From: LZORAL124-50-18 sp051208045
GTDB taxonomy: Bacteria > Pseudomonadota > Gammaproteobacteria > Pseudomonadales > Oleiphilaceae
Direction: 5' to 3'
Length of the DNA stretch: 64,000 nt
Assembly (NCBI GenBank): GCA_051208045.1
Contig: JBPJFY010000005.1
Location: forward strand, 1 to 64,000
In this document: piece by piece, positions 16,941 to 25,882 of the stretch
Layout of the letters: each line of letters opens with the position of its first letter
Position numbering within the stretch: position 1 is the stretch's first letter
The notes under the pieces: model-generated
The model's input: the letters and a program-made list of their open reading frames with translations, nothing else
Databases searched by the model: none
Told to the model about the DNA's origin: nothing
Translations under genes and position numbers: made by a program

Positions 16941-18446
16941 TTATTCCTGGCCCACCTGTTTAACGTCCGCCCAGTTGTAGTGCTGCGTTTCATCACCCAA
17001 TGTGATACTGAATGACTCACAGGAACTGAGTGTAAGAACTCCGGTATTGCCTTCGGCGGTCCAGAACTCGATGGTACCGCCGGTGAGCGCGCCGTTGCTG
17101 CACGCGACGGAAACCGGCTGCAGCGTTTTGGCCTGCACGTAACCGTTCCTCTCTTCATACACCTTTGCGCTGGCGGCGTAAGTGTCTTCGCCCGCCGTGG
17201 TCACTTCTTCATCTTCGATCATATAGGTCTCGCCGGTGTACGGGTCGACAAACTCCGGCTCAAACCATTCACAGGTTTCATCAGACGCCTCGTCCAATTG
17301 ACCATCGTCATCCAGCGTAACGTCGCCATACGTACACCACTCCTGTGCGTAGGCTACGTAGTAGCTATCGCCCCAGGAGTCCTCGTAGTCGAAGTCGTTG
17401 TATTCGGCAAAAGATTCGGTGTAGTTTTCAGACCATTCTGTGCTGATTTCTCCATTAAACCAGTACCAGGAATCATCATACAAATCGTAGAAGTAGAAGT
17501 CCGTGTATTTCACGCGGTCCGAGAGTGCGTCTTCGCTGTACCACCACTCTTCACGGCCACTCAGGATGGATTCATTGTCTTCGTCGTGGCAGTCGGTGTA
17601 GGAATAGGAGGAATAGCTGTAGTCGTCTTCGTGGAATATCGCCGCGTCACCCTGTGTACAGAAGCTGTCTTCATAGATGATCCCGGTGGCAGATGCGCCT
17701 GTTTGCGCGTTATTGCCGGATTGCCCGCCGGACGTTTTGGCATTTGTTTTGGTCTGATTAACAATGGCTTTTTTGATGCCACGGGCGGCGGCGACACCGA
17801 GCGTTTGCTGGTTGTCGGCGGTCAGGTTGGCGACGTTCATGGTCATGGTGCCGGAGGCCAGTACAGAGACGGACTTCTTGACCCCAAATACCGTAGGATC
17901 CGTTTCCGCATTGACTGTCAGCATCATATTACGTGCGGAATCGACATTGCTCAATGAAAACTGTTTACCGGAGGCGGCCAGTTCGTCGGTAAACTTCTGG
18001 CTGACTTCCGTGCGGTTCGTTAGGGTTTGCAAGTCTTCATTCTGTGCGCCGTCGGCAATCTGAATGGCGGCTGAGGCGAGGGTGGTGTCTCCACTGTTGA
18101 TCTGTCCGGTCCACCAGTCCAGACCAGCCGTTTCGGCGTCTCGCCCAAACATTTGCTTGTAGAGGTTGTTCACGAGCTGTTCGTTCGTGAGGGTGCCAAA
18201 GCGTTTGGTAAACTCTTCCGAGGTGGCGAAAGCGTCAATAATGACACTTAAATTGCCACCAGATTGTTCAAGTTGATCGGCCCAGAAATCGATGCCCCCC
18301 GGATCGCCCGGGCGACCGTAATAGGCGACGTACATTTGTTGAATGCGCAGCTTCGATGACGCATCTGCGCTCAGCGCTGTTTGCGGCAGGCTGCCACATA
18401 AACACGCAAGAATAAACACAACGCCTGAGTGGGAAAATTTGAGCAT
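16941..18446 (-). CDS. Secreted DUF4214 protein with acidic/aromatic C-terminal half
   Basis: A 501-residue exported protein. Residues 1-26 are a signal peptide (cleavage near ALSA-DA). Residues about 32-165 carry the DUF4214 repeat seen in large secreted adhesins and phycobilisome-linker-like modules (QQMYVAYYGRP, GGIDFWADQL, YKQMFGRDAETAGLDWW). Residues about 265-410 are extraordinarily rich in Asp, Glu, Tyr, Trp and Ser with four scattered Cys (FCTQ, DCHD, WCTY, TCEW), and the last 80 residues look like a small beta domain. DUF4214 suggests surface or matrix association; function of the acidic part is unknown. Confidence 0.75.
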   Translation of the reverse strand: MLKFSHSGVVFILACLCGSLPQTALSADASSKLRIQQMYVAYYGRPGDPGGIDFWADQLEQSGGNLSVIIDAFATSEEFTKRFGTLTNEQLVNNLYKQMFGRDAETAGLDWWTGQINSGDTTLASAAIQIADGAQNEDLQTLTNRTEVSQKFTDELAASGKQFSLSNVDSARNMMLTVNAETDPTVFGVKKSVSVLASGTMTMNVANLTADNQQTLGVAAARGIKKAIVNQTKTNAKTSGGQSGNNAQTGASATGIIYEDSFCTQGDAAIFHEDDYSYSSYSYTDCHDEDNESILSGREEWWYSEDALSDRVKYTDFYFYDLYDDSWYWFNGEISTEWSENYTESFAEYNDFDYEDSWGDSYYVAYAQEWCTYGDVTLDDDGQLDEASDETCEWFEPEFVDPYTGETYMIEDEEVTTAGEDTYAASAKVYEERNGYVQAKTLQPVSVACSNGALTGGTIEFWTAEGNTGVLTLSSCESFSITLGDETQHYNWADVKQVGQE

Positions 18447-18526
18447 AGCGGTCCTCCTGTAAGGGAGTGTGGGCGGGTATCGCCTGTCAATGGCTGATGA
18501 TTTCAGTGTAGCATTGCCGGCCGGGT

Positions 18527-19438
18527 TTACTCAGGTAATTCTGTGGGCAGACTCAGAAGTTGTTCGCGTAACCAGCGATTCGCCGGATCGTTGTCTGCGT
18601 GCTGATGCCAATACAAAAACACGTCAATGGGCGGCACCGGAATGGGGAGTGGGTGAATGTCGGTCTGTAAGCTTCGATTAACCACGTGGGCATAGCTCTC
18701 TGGCATAGTAACGAGGTAGTCTGTGTGCTGCGCCGTGTGGCAGGCGACAAAATAATGCTGACTACGCAGAGCGATGTGCCGGGTCATGCCCAGTCTGGAG
18801 AAGCCGGAGTCTTCGAACCCCATCCCCTCTGCCCGCGTTGAGACCAGAATATGTTGCGCGGCCAGATAGCCGGCCTGGTCCAGTCCGTTGTCAAAAGCAG
18901 GGTGGTTTTTGCGTGCGACGACAACGAAGTGATCCTGCCGGAAGCGTTGATGCTGAATCGGGTCTCCAAAGGGGAGAAAGACATCCATGGCGAGATCGAG
19001 TTTGCCGGACGTGAGCAAGCTCTCAACACGCTTTCTCTCGACGCGTTGGCTGATCACTTTGACGTAGGGGGCTGATTTTTCCAGTACTTGCATCAAACCG
19101 GGCAGACAGGCGGCTTCCGTAATGTCCCGCAGTGCTAGTTGGAAAACGCGTCGACTTTGCGCAAAATCGTAGCGGGTTTCGGGTTCGAGGGTTTGGCGTA
19201 AGTCTGTTATACTCCGCCGAACTTGATCAATCATGCTGCGCGCCCGTGGTGTAGGTTCCATGCGTGTGCCGCGCCGCACAAACAACGGATCGTCAAAGGC
19301 ATCGCGCAGTCGGGCCAGGGAGTGACTGACAGCGGGTTGCGTCAGGTGCAGAACTTCGCTGGCTCGGGTAAGATTACCCTCGTCATAGATGGTGATAAAC
19401 ACCTGAAATAGATTGAAATCAATACGGGGCGTGGCCAT
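18527..19438 (-). CDS. LysR-family transcriptional regulator
   Basis: A 303-residue LTTR. The N-terminal winged HTH (about residues 8-66) reads NLFQVFITIYDEGNLTRASE, LHLTQPAVSHSLARLRDAF and DPLFVRRGTRMEPTPRA, a textbook LysR DNA-binding domain; residues 90-300 form the effector-binding domain. The small gene at 19544 diverges from it 105 bases away, the usual arrangement for an LTTR and its target, but the target is not proven. Confidence 0.9.
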   Translation of the reverse strand: MATPRIDFNLFQVFITIYDEGNLTRASEVLHLTQPAVSHSLARLRDAFDDPLFVRRGTRMEPTPRARSMIDQVRRSITDLRQTLEPETRYDFAQSRRVFQLALRDITEAACLPGLMQVLEKSAPYVKVISQRVERKRVESLLTSGKLDLAMDVFLPFGDPIQHQRFRQDHFVVVARKNHPAFDNGLDQAGYLAAQHILVSTRAEGMGFEDSGFSRLGMTRHIALRSQHYFVACHTAQHTDYLVTMPESYAHVVNRSLQTDIHPLPIPVPPIDVFLYWHQHADNDPANRWLREQLLSLPTELPE

Positions 19439-19543
19439 AAGTGCGTTAATAGCTTTCTGACTGTTCTCTGTGAGTGGTCACCTGAGCCGGTGCTGTCAGG
19501 TGTAGGTTTGCCTCAATGGTCAGTGTAGCAGGAGAATGTAGGC

Positions 19544-19849
19544 ATGGAACTGTTTCTACTGGTGGCGGCGCTGATCATTGCGGTCGCGATAATCAAAGGG
19601 CGTTCGTCCAGGCGGTCGATGACTCCGGAAGACAAAGCCTGCGTGGATGCTGTGCTGGCAGCGCTGAGGCAGGATGCAGCGACGGATGCGCACAAAATTG
19701 CTGAAGTATTCAAAGCCCATGGGCGAACCCGGGACGACGTAGGGCAGGTGAGTTTGCTGATCAAACCCCGGCTGTTTGGTGTCGCGGGAAGCAAGGAAGA
19801 GCGGCAGGATATGATGCGGGAAGTCAGTCGGGCAAAAGGTCTGCTGTAG
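19544..19849 (+). CDS. Small membrane-anchored protein of unknown function
   Basis: A 101-residue protein with one N-terminal membrane helix (about residues 2-18, LFLLVAALIIAVAII) followed by a basic stretch and a soluble helical domain (DKACVDAVLAALRQD, AHKIAEVFKAHG). AGGAG lies upstream of the ATG. I do not recognise the family. It diverges from the LysR gene and precedes hemH by about 60 bases, so it may share a transcript with hemH. Confidence 0.6.
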   Translation: MELFLLVAALIIAVAIIKGRSSRRSMTPEDKACVDAVLAALRQDAATDAHKIAEVFKAHGRTRDDVGQVSLLIKPRLFGVAGSKEERQDMMREVSRAKGLL

Positions 19850-19909
19850 TCTGGCTGAGATGGCGGTAAACCATCAGGGTTCACGGTAAATAATAAGAGA
19901 GAGCATGCG

Positions 19910-21013
19910 TTGAAGTACCAAGGATTTTACTCGTTCAATCATAAACAGACAGAAAAAATCGGTGTGCTGCTGGTGAATCTTGGCACGCCGGCGGCACCAA
20001 CGGCCAAGGCTCTGAAGCCCTATCTCAAACAATTTCTCTCTGACCCTCGGGTGGTCGAGATTCCACGCTTGATCTGGTGGTGTATCCTCCATCTCATCAT
20101 CCTGCGTATTCGGCCGAAACGGTCCGCTGAGGCGTATGCCTCGGTGTGGACCGACGAGGGCTCGCCGCTGGAAGTGCACACGCGGCGTCAGGCACGCTTG
20201 CTGCAAGATCGGTATGCCGGCCGACATGGTAAACAGATTCTGGTGGACTGGGCGATGCGCTATGGCTCCCCCAGTATCACCGAGAAAGTGCAGGCCTTTC
20301 AGGAAAAGGGTGTGCGCAAGCTGGTCGTATTGCCGTTGTACCCTCAGTACAGTGGGGCGACAACCGGGTCCACCTTTGATGCGTTAGCCGAAGACTTCAC
20401 CCAACGTCGCTGGTTGCCGGATTTACGCTTCGTGTCCTGCTATCACGATTTTTCGTTATACATTGAAGCACTGGCCGGCTCTATAGAGGAGCACTGGCAA
20501 ACCCATGGGCGCGCTGAGCGGTTGGTGATGTCCTACCACGGGGTACCTTTGCGCTACCTGCATCAAGGTGACCCCTACCACTGTCACTGCTTGAAAACTT
20601 CCCGCCTGCTCGCGGAGCGGCTGGGATTATCTTCCGACGAGTACATCACCACCTTCCAATCCCGGTTTGGCAAAGCGGAATGGCTGAAGCCCTATACGGA
20701 CGCCACTATGAAAGCGCTGCCGGGCCAAGGGGTGAAAAGCGTACAGGTGGTGTGCCCGGGATTTGCGGCGGATTGCCTGGAAACCATTGAAGAAATTGGC
20801 GACGAAAACAAAGGGTATTTTCTTGCCGCTGGCGGCGAGCGATTTGAGTACATACCCGCGCTGAACACCCGGGACGAGCATATTTTTGCTCTGGAAAAGC
20901 TGGTGGATCAGCAATTGGCGGGCTGGAATCTTCAATCGGTGTGTCTGGATGAGGTGGAAGCCCGCGCGGAGCGGGCGAGTGAGCATGCTTTTAACCAGCG
21001 CGGTTCCACGTGA
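19910..21013 (+). CDS. hemH: Ferrochelatase
   Basis: Inserts Fe2+ into protoporphyrin IX, the last step of protoheme synthesis. The 367-residue sequence begins with GVLLVNLGTP (18-27), has the catalytic His210 in VMSYHGVPLRY, PLYPQYSG (142-149) and the acidic helix CLETIEEI with downstream GYFLAAGGERF. A pair of Cys in HCHC (about residues 224-226) follows the catalytic loop. The start is a TTG at 19910 preceded by AAGAGAGAG; the neighbouring ATG is out of frame and closes at once. Convergent with aapP. Confidence 0.95.
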   Translation: MKYQGFYSFNHKQTEKIGVLLVNLGTPAAPTAKALKPYLKQFLSDPRVVEIPRLIWWCILHLIILRIRPKRSAEAYASVWTDEGSPLEVHTRRQARLLQDRYAGRHGKQILVDWAMRYGSPSITEKVQAFQEKGVRKLVVLPLYPQYSGATTGSTFDALAEDFTQRRWLPDLRFVSCYHDFSLYIEALAGSIEEHWQTHGRAERLVMSYHGVPLRYLHQGDPYHCHCLKTSRLLAERLGLSSDEYITTFQSRFGKAEWLKPYTDATMKALPGQGVKSVQVVCPGFAADCLETIEEIGDENKGYFLAAGGERFEYIPALNTRDEHIFALEKLVDQQLAGWNLQSVCLDEVEARAERASEHAFNQRGST

Positions 21014-21057
21014 TTGATTGTTTTTTCAGTTCTGCAATGCACACACGTTTGGTGCCA

Positions 21058-21849
21058 TCAATGCTCCAGAATCTGACTCAGGAATAACTGCAAACGATCC
21101 GTTTCCGGGTGATCAAAGAATTCGTGTGGCGTATTTTGCTCCACGATTTCCCCGCCATCCATAAAGATCACCCGGTCAGCCACTTTCTTGGCGAAGCCCA
21201 TTTCGTGGGTGACACACAGCATGGTCATGCCTTCCTCGGCGAGTTCCACCATAACGTCCAGCACTTCTTTGATCATTTCCGGGTCCAGCGCAGAGGTAGG
21301 CTCATCAAACAGCATAATTTTGGGTGACATGCAGAGTGAGCGTGCAATAGCCACCCGCTGTTGTTGCCCGCCGGACAGTTGGCCGGGGTACTTTTTCGCC
21401 TGATCCGGAATTTTTACGCGTTCCAGGTACATCATGGCGGTTTTTTCCGCTTCGTCTTTGGGCTTTTTCTGCACCCAGATCGGCCCCAGCGTGAGGTTTT
21501 CCAGAATGGTCAAATGCGGGAAGAGGTTGAAGTGCTGGAACACCATACCGACCTCACGGCGAATGGCTTCGATGTTTTTCACGTCTTCCACCATTTCTAC
21601 GCCATCCACAATCAACGAGCCTTTCTGGAACTCTTCCAGCCGATTGATGCATCGAATCATGGTGGACTTGCCCGAGCCGGATGGACCGCAGATGACAATG
21701 CGTTCGCCTTTTTTTACCTGCAGGTTGATGTTCTTCAGCACGTGAAATTGGCCATACCATTTGTTCAGGTCTTTCAGAATAATGATGTCTTCAGCGGTGT
21801 TTGGTGCCATCTCTGTGGTGTTGTCGTTCACGGTTAAATCCTCGTTCAA
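21058..21849 (-). CDS. aapP: General L-amino acid ABC transporter, ATP-binding protein
   Basis: A 263-residue ABC ATPase with Walker A GPSGSGKST (55-63), signature LSGGQQQR (about 158-165), Walker B IMLFDEPTSALDP and the switch His in CVTHEMGFA. It is of the polar amino acid (GlnQ/AapP) subfamily and would power uptake of broad-range L-amino acids. Last gene of aapJQMP, 30 bases after aapM. Confidence 0.93.
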   Translation of the reverse strand: MNEDLTVNDNTTEMAPNTAEDIIILKDLNKWYGQFHVLKNINLQVKKGERIVICGPSGSGKSTMIRCINRLEEFQKGSLIVDGVEMVEDVKNIEAIRREVGMVFQHFNLFPHLTILENLTLGPIWVQKKPKDEAEKTAMMYLERVKIPDQAKKYPGQLSGGQQQRVAIARSLCMSPKIMLFDEPTSALDPEMIKEVLDVMVELAEEGMTMLCVTHEMGFAKKVADRVIFMDGGEIVEQNTPHEFFDHPETDRLQLFLSQILEH

Positions 21850-21879
21850 ATCAGTTTCCGGGAGGCTGTGCGAGCCCGA

Positions 21880-22980
21880 TTATCGTTTGTGGCCGGTTTC
21901 CAGTGTCTTTTCCAGATTCCGGCTGATGACGGACATGCCAAAACAGCATACCCAGAAGATGGCAGCCACGAAGAGGTAGCCTTCCGTCGCATGTCCGCCG
22001 AGCCAGTTGGAGTTGGTCAGGGCGGATTGCACGGTGTTCAGAATTTCAAACAGACCAATGATGATCACGAAGGTCGTGTTTTTGAACAGCATGATAAACG
22101 TTGCGAGAATATTGGGGATCGAGATTTTCATCGCCTGCGGCAGAATGATCAACCCCATTTTCTGCCAGTACCCCAGACCCAGCGAGTCGGCGGCTTCGTA
22201 CTGGCCTTTCGGAATTGCTTGCAGCCCCCCACGAATCACTTCGGCCATATAACCCGCCATAAACAAGGTAAGCACAATGAAGGTGCGGAAAAGCTTGTCG
22301 ACATTGAAGCCTTCCGGGAAGAAGAGTTGCAGCATGACCGAGCCCATGAACAGGAGGGCGAGCACGGGCACGCCGCGAAAAAACTCGATGAAGATAATGC
22401 TCACCGTGCGAATAAACGGCATCTCTGAGCGTCGACCCAAGGCCCAGAGGATGCTGATGGGTAAGGAGAAAATGATGGCGGCGGTGGCCAGAATAATGTT
22501 CAGGGAGAAGCCTCCCCAGAGGTCCGTGGCGACAAACTCCAGCCCGAGGGGCCGACCGTCCAGCAACATCGCACAAAAGATCGGGTAGATCACAATGCTC
22601 AGGGTGCCGGCAGATTTTCTCAGATGCTTCGGAATGAAGTATTGTGCGGCAATCAGCACCGGCAAAAGGAGGAGGGATACATTGACCCGCCAGATTTCCT
22701 GCTCGGGATAACTGCCGTAGATGAGCTGTTGCATCCAGGCGCTGATAAACACCCAGCATGCCCCTTCTTTCGAACAATCATCCTGGGTGGTGCCACGAAA
22801 GTCAGCGGAAATAAGCAGCCAATCTACGATACCCGGAACAAGGTAGAGTAGCGCAGCCAGGATAATCACGGTCGTGATTGAGTTCCCAATCGAGGAAAAC
22901 AGGTTGGCTTTGATCCACACCAAGGGGCCCACGGAGTTTTGCGGAGCCGGCAGTGCAGGGGAGGGTTTGAATTCTCTCAT
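21880..22980 (-). CDS. aapM: General L-amino acid ABC transporter, permease AapM
   Basis: A 366-residue inner-membrane permease, longer than the usual His/Glu/Gln/Arg/opine permease because of an N-terminal extension with extra helices, which is typical of AapM. The conserved permease region includes EFFRGVPVLALLF and the EAA loop GLQAIPKGQYEAADSLGLG, which contacts the ATPase. It starts 15 bases after the aapQ stop. Confidence 0.92.
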   Translation of the reverse strand: MREFKPSPALPAPQNSVGPLVWIKANLFSSIGNSITTVIILAALLYLVPGIVDWLLISADFRGTTQDDCSKEGACWVFISAWMQQLIYGSYPEQEIWRVNVSLLLLPVLIAAQYFIPKHLRKSAGTLSIVIYPIFCAMLLDGRPLGLEFVATDLWGGFSLNIILATAAIIFSLPISILWALGRRSEMPFIRTVSIIFIEFFRGVPVLALLFMGSVMLQLFFPEGFNVDKLFRTFIVLTLFMAGYMAEVIRGGLQAIPKGQYEAADSLGLGYWQKMGLIILPQAMKISIPNILATFIMLFKNTTFVIIIGLFEILNTVQSALTNSNWLGGHATEGYLFVAAIFWVCCFGMSVISRNLEKTLETGHKR

Positions 22981-22995
22981 GATGCGATCTCCGGA

Positions 22996-24189
22996 TTATT
23001 TGCGTTCCACCAGAGCAACTCTGGTGTTCAGTTTGTTCATTAAAAAGGACACAATCATGTTGATGAGCAGGTAGGTGAGCATCAGCATGAAGATGATCTC
23101 GATGGCTTGGCCGGTCTGATTGAGCGTGGTACCGGCAAAGACGGTAAACAAGTCCGGATAGCCGATGGCGGTGGCCAGCGTCGAGTTTTTGATCAGGCTT
23201 TGATATTCGCTGTTCAACAAGGGAACGATGACACGCATCGCCTGTGGAATAATAATAAGGGAGATAATTTTGTTTTCTTTCAGCCCCAGACTGCGTGCGG
23301 CTTCCGTTTGGCCGTGTGGAATGGACTGCACCCCGGCACGCACCGCTTCCGCGATAAATGCCGCCGTGTAGAGTGACAGCGCTACTGCCAGCGCCATCAA
23401 CTCAGGAATAACCGTGATTCCCCCCTGGAAATTAAAGCCCTGCAAGGCGGGGATATCCCAGGTAAAAGGGATGCCTGCTACAAACAGGCAAACCAACGGC
23501 ACGCCAAACAGAATCCCCAGGCTGGTGGAAAATACAGGATACTGGAGACCGGTCAGGTCCTGGCGTTTGTGCGCCCAGCGACGCAGCACAAAAACGGCGA
23601 TGATGGCAGCCACAATGCCGGTGTAAACAAGCCAGGCGCCGGTTTGTGGTACCAGGCTGGGCAGATACAGTCCCCGCACATTCAGGAACACCGTATCGCC
23701 AAAATTCAGACTTTGGCGCGCACTGGGCAATGCTGCCAGCACAGCGAAATACCAGAAAAAGATTTGCAGCAGGGGCGGAATGTTGCGAAAGAGTTCTGTA
23801 TAACAAACGGAAATCTTCTTCACGAGCCAGTTGTGCGAGAAATAGGACACGCCCACGATAAACCCGATGAGGGTGGCAAACACGATGCCGATCACAGAAA
23901 CGAGTAGGGTATTCAGCAAGCCCACCACGAAGGTGCGGCCATACGTGTACGTGGCATCGAAAGGGATCAGGGACATCAGAATGTCAAACCCGGCTGTCGT
24001 ACTGAGAAAATCAAATCCGCTCTTGATCCCGCGCACTTCCATGTTGTGGATCGTATTGGTCACGATGGAGTAGAAGAAATAGACCAAGCCGAGGAGAAGA
24101 GCGAACTGGTAGAGGTAGGATCGAATCTGCGGATTGTTATAAAACGCACGCTTGGACGGCGTACTGGATGCATCCGGTATATTTGCCAT
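22996..24189 (-). CDS. aapQ: General L-amino acid ABC transporter, permease AapQ
   Basis: A 397-residue permease from the ATG at 24189, chosen over an upstream in-frame start 63 bases earlier because AGGATAG lies just before it. It carries an extended N-terminus typical of AapQ, the ELFRNIPPLLQIFFWY segment and the EAA loop AGVQSIPHGQTEAARSLGL. It pairs with AapM to form the translocation channel. Confidence 0.92.
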   Translation of the reverse strand: MANIPDASSTPSKRAFYNNPQIRSYLYQFALLLGLVYFFYSIVTNTIHNMEVRGIKSGFDFLSTTAGFDILMSLIPFDATYTYGRTFVVGLLNTLLVSVIGIVFATLIGFIVGVSYFSHNWLVKKISVCYTELFRNIPPLLQIFFWYFAVLAALPSARQSLNFGDTVFLNVRGLYLPSLVPQTGAWLVYTGIVAAIIAVFVLRRWAHKRQDLTGLQYPVFSTSLGILFGVPLVCLFVAGIPFTWDIPALQGFNFQGGITVIPELMALAVALSLYTAAFIAEAVRAGVQSIPHGQTEAARSLGLKENKIISLIIIPQAMRVIVPLLNSEYQSLIKNSTLATAIGYPDLFTVFAGTTLNQTGQAIEIIFMLMLTYLLINMIVSFLMNKLNTRVALVERK

Positions 24190-24408
24190 GAGACTATCCT
24201 GATGGTGGTTGCTGCCTGATGGTGGTGACTGCGTGATTGACCAACTGGACAAAGTGCCCCGGCCGGTGAGTCAGCCATTCTTATTGTTCTTTCTCGATGT
24301 TCTTTCTTGCTGTTCTTACTGAGTGTAGCTCAGGATGAACATTCGCGTGACATACCGGAGGGTGCCGCGGCAGTAACCACAACACCCTCGGGGGAACGCG
24401 ATGTCTGA
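24190..24408 (-). other. aapJ-aapQ intergenic spacer
   Basis: A 219-base gap inside the aap operon, much longer than the other intergenic distances in it. Such spacers after binding-protein genes usually allow the binding protein to be made in excess by mRNA processing or partial termination. It contains three 13-base tandem units (see the repeat entry); no strong U-tract terminator was found. Confidence 0.45.
24285..24323 (-). repeat. Three 13-bp tandem direct repeats between aapJ and aapQ
   Basis: The core TGTTCTT recurs at 24285, 24298 and 24311 (plus-strand reading) with an exact 13-base period and partly conserved flanks. On the transcribed strand this gives repeated AAGAACA units. A role in mRNA processing or protein binding is possible but not shown. 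Confidence 0.6.
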
Positions 24409-25422
24409 TCAGCGGATCGGTGGCGAGTACATGATGCCGCCATTGTTCCACTGTGCGTTGAGGCCGCGGGAAATGTTCAACGGTGAGCCGGTGCCCACAT
24501 TGCGTTCGAACATTTCACCGTAGTTGCCCACCTGTTTTACAATGTTGTAGGCCCAGTCTGCAGCGATGCTCATTTTTTCGCCTGAATCACCTTCCACGCC
24601 CAGGAACCGTTTTTGTTCCGGGTTACCGGAGCCTTTCATGGCGTCTGCATTTTTACTGTCTATGCCGAGGAATTCGCCTTCCACCAGCGCAAACATGGAC
24701 CACTTGACGATGTTAAACCAGGCATCGTCCCCTTGTCTGACCACGGGACCAAGCGGTTCTTTGGAGATGACTTCCGGCAGTACCATGGCATCGTTGGGAT
24801 TCTTCAGGCCGATACGAATGGCGTACAGCTGGGATTGATCGGAAGTGAGTACGTCACAACGGCCACTCTCGAAACCTGCGCGGGTTTGGTCAGAGGTGTC
24901 GAAGGTGATCGCGGTGTACTTCATGCCGTGCGCGCGGAAGTAATCCGCCAGGTTCAGTTCGGTTGTGGTGCCGGCCTGAATACACACCGCCGCACCATCC
25001 AGTTCTTTCGCGCTTTTCACACCGAGTTTTTTCGAGACCATAAAGCCCTGGCCGTCATAGTAGTTGACGCCGGCGAAGTTCAAACCGAGGGAAGTATCCC
25101 GCGTGTGGGTCCAGGTGGTGTTACGGGAAAGCACATCAATTTCACCCGACTGTAACGCGGTGAATCGCTCTTTTGCTGTGAGGGGTTTGTATTGCACTTT
25201 TTCGGAGTCGCCTAAAACGGCAGCAGCCACGGCTCGGCAAACATCTACGTCCAGGCCGCTCCAGTTTCCTTTTTCATCTTTTTGGGAAAAACCGGCAAGC
25301 CCTGTGCTGACACCACATGAAAGCTGACCGCGTTTCGTTACTTCTTCCAAAGTTCCCGCGTAGGCACCCAGAGACATGCTGACCGTCAGGCCAGCAGCCA
25401 CGATTGACGCGACTTTTCTCAT
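24409..25422 (-). CDS. aapJ: General L-amino acid ABC transporter, periplasmic binding protein AapJ
   Basis: A 337-residue secreted binding protein. Starting at the ATG at 25422 gives a perfect signal peptide (MRKVASIVAAGLTVSMS...AYAG) with AGGAG ten bases upstream; an upstream in-frame start would put a charged stretch before it. The mature domain shows RGQLSCGVSTGLAGFS, GLDVDVCRAVAAAVLGD and SQLYAIRIGLKNP as in AapJ/BztA. First gene of aapJQMP. Confidence 0.93.
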   Translation of the reverse strand: MRKVASIVAAGLTVSMSLGAYAGTLEEVTKRGQLSCGVSTGLAGFSQKDEKGNWSGLDVDVCRAVAAAVLGDSEKVQYKPLTAKERFTALQSGEIDVLSRNTTWTHTRDTSLGLNFAGVNYYDGQGFMVSKKLGVKSAKELDGAAVCIQAGTTTELNLADYFRAHGMKYTAITFDTSDQTRAGFESGRCDVLTSDQSQLYAIRIGLKNPNDAMVLPEVISKEPLGPVVRQGDDAWFNIVKWSMFALVEGEFLGIDSKNADAMKGSGNPEQKRFLGVEGDSGEKMSIAADWAYNIVKQVGNYGEMFERNVGTGSPLNISRGLNAQWNNGGIMYSPPIR

Positions 25423-25782
25423 CGTATTCTCCTGATTTTTGTGAGTGTTGTTTTTATTCGATTCTTTCGGGGTTATGGCATCCTGATCCAATGGTCAGCA
25501 TGCGATCTCGTTAGAAAGAATGATAACTAAACACCTGATTACCCTGTTTTGTCAAATGCGTTCGCCTTCAGTTTCGACGAAAGTTGACCATACTGTGTTT
25601 TTTGTCGGTATCGAGATCGGGTATGCAGAGTTCGTGCCGTGAAGAAATATCGTTATTTGGGCGTTTTCATAGTGGAATACGGCTGGCTTGACCCCGTATG
25701 AGCCCCTCGTGAGTGCAGGTGCACCCAAAGTAAACGATCTATGTATAAGTGATAATAATAGATTTGAATTAAAACTATTCAT

Positions 25783-25812
25783 TTGAATAATTTATTGGGG
25801 GTGACGTATAGT
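25783..25812 (+). promoter_or_regulatory. Probable sigma-70 promoter of the acyl-CoA dehydrogenase operon
   Basis: TTGAAT (25783-25788) and TATAGT (25807-25812) are separated by 18 bases, close to the sigma-70 consensus. Transcription would start near 25819, just before the tandem 17-bp repeats, about 65 bases upstream of the first ATG. Confidence 0.55.
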
Positions 25813-25822
25813 TTTTGCCATG

Positions 25823-25860
25823 CCCAATTTGTTTGTCACTAATCCCAATTTGTTTGTCAC
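25823..25860 (+). repeat. Two 17-bp direct repeats downstream of the promoter (operator candidate)
   Basis: CCCAATTTGTTTGTCAC occurs at 25823-25839 and, perfectly, at 25844-25860. The 21-base period equals two turns of B-DNA, so a protein binding both copies would sit on one face of the helix. Located just after the predicted transcription start, it would suit a repressor. Confidence 0.7.
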
Positions 25861-25882
25861 CATTAATGAAGAGGATGACCCC

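Larger units (their letters stand above)
25423..25882. other. Divergent regulatory region between aapJ and the acyl-CoA dehydrogenase operon
   Basis: A 460-base A/T-rich gap with no gene. It holds the probable promoter and tandem repeats of the rightward operon (separate entries), a GTGCA/TGCAC inverted repeat with a GG spacer around 25717-25728, and presumably the aapJ promoter, for which no clear hexamers could be picked. Confidence 0.6.
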
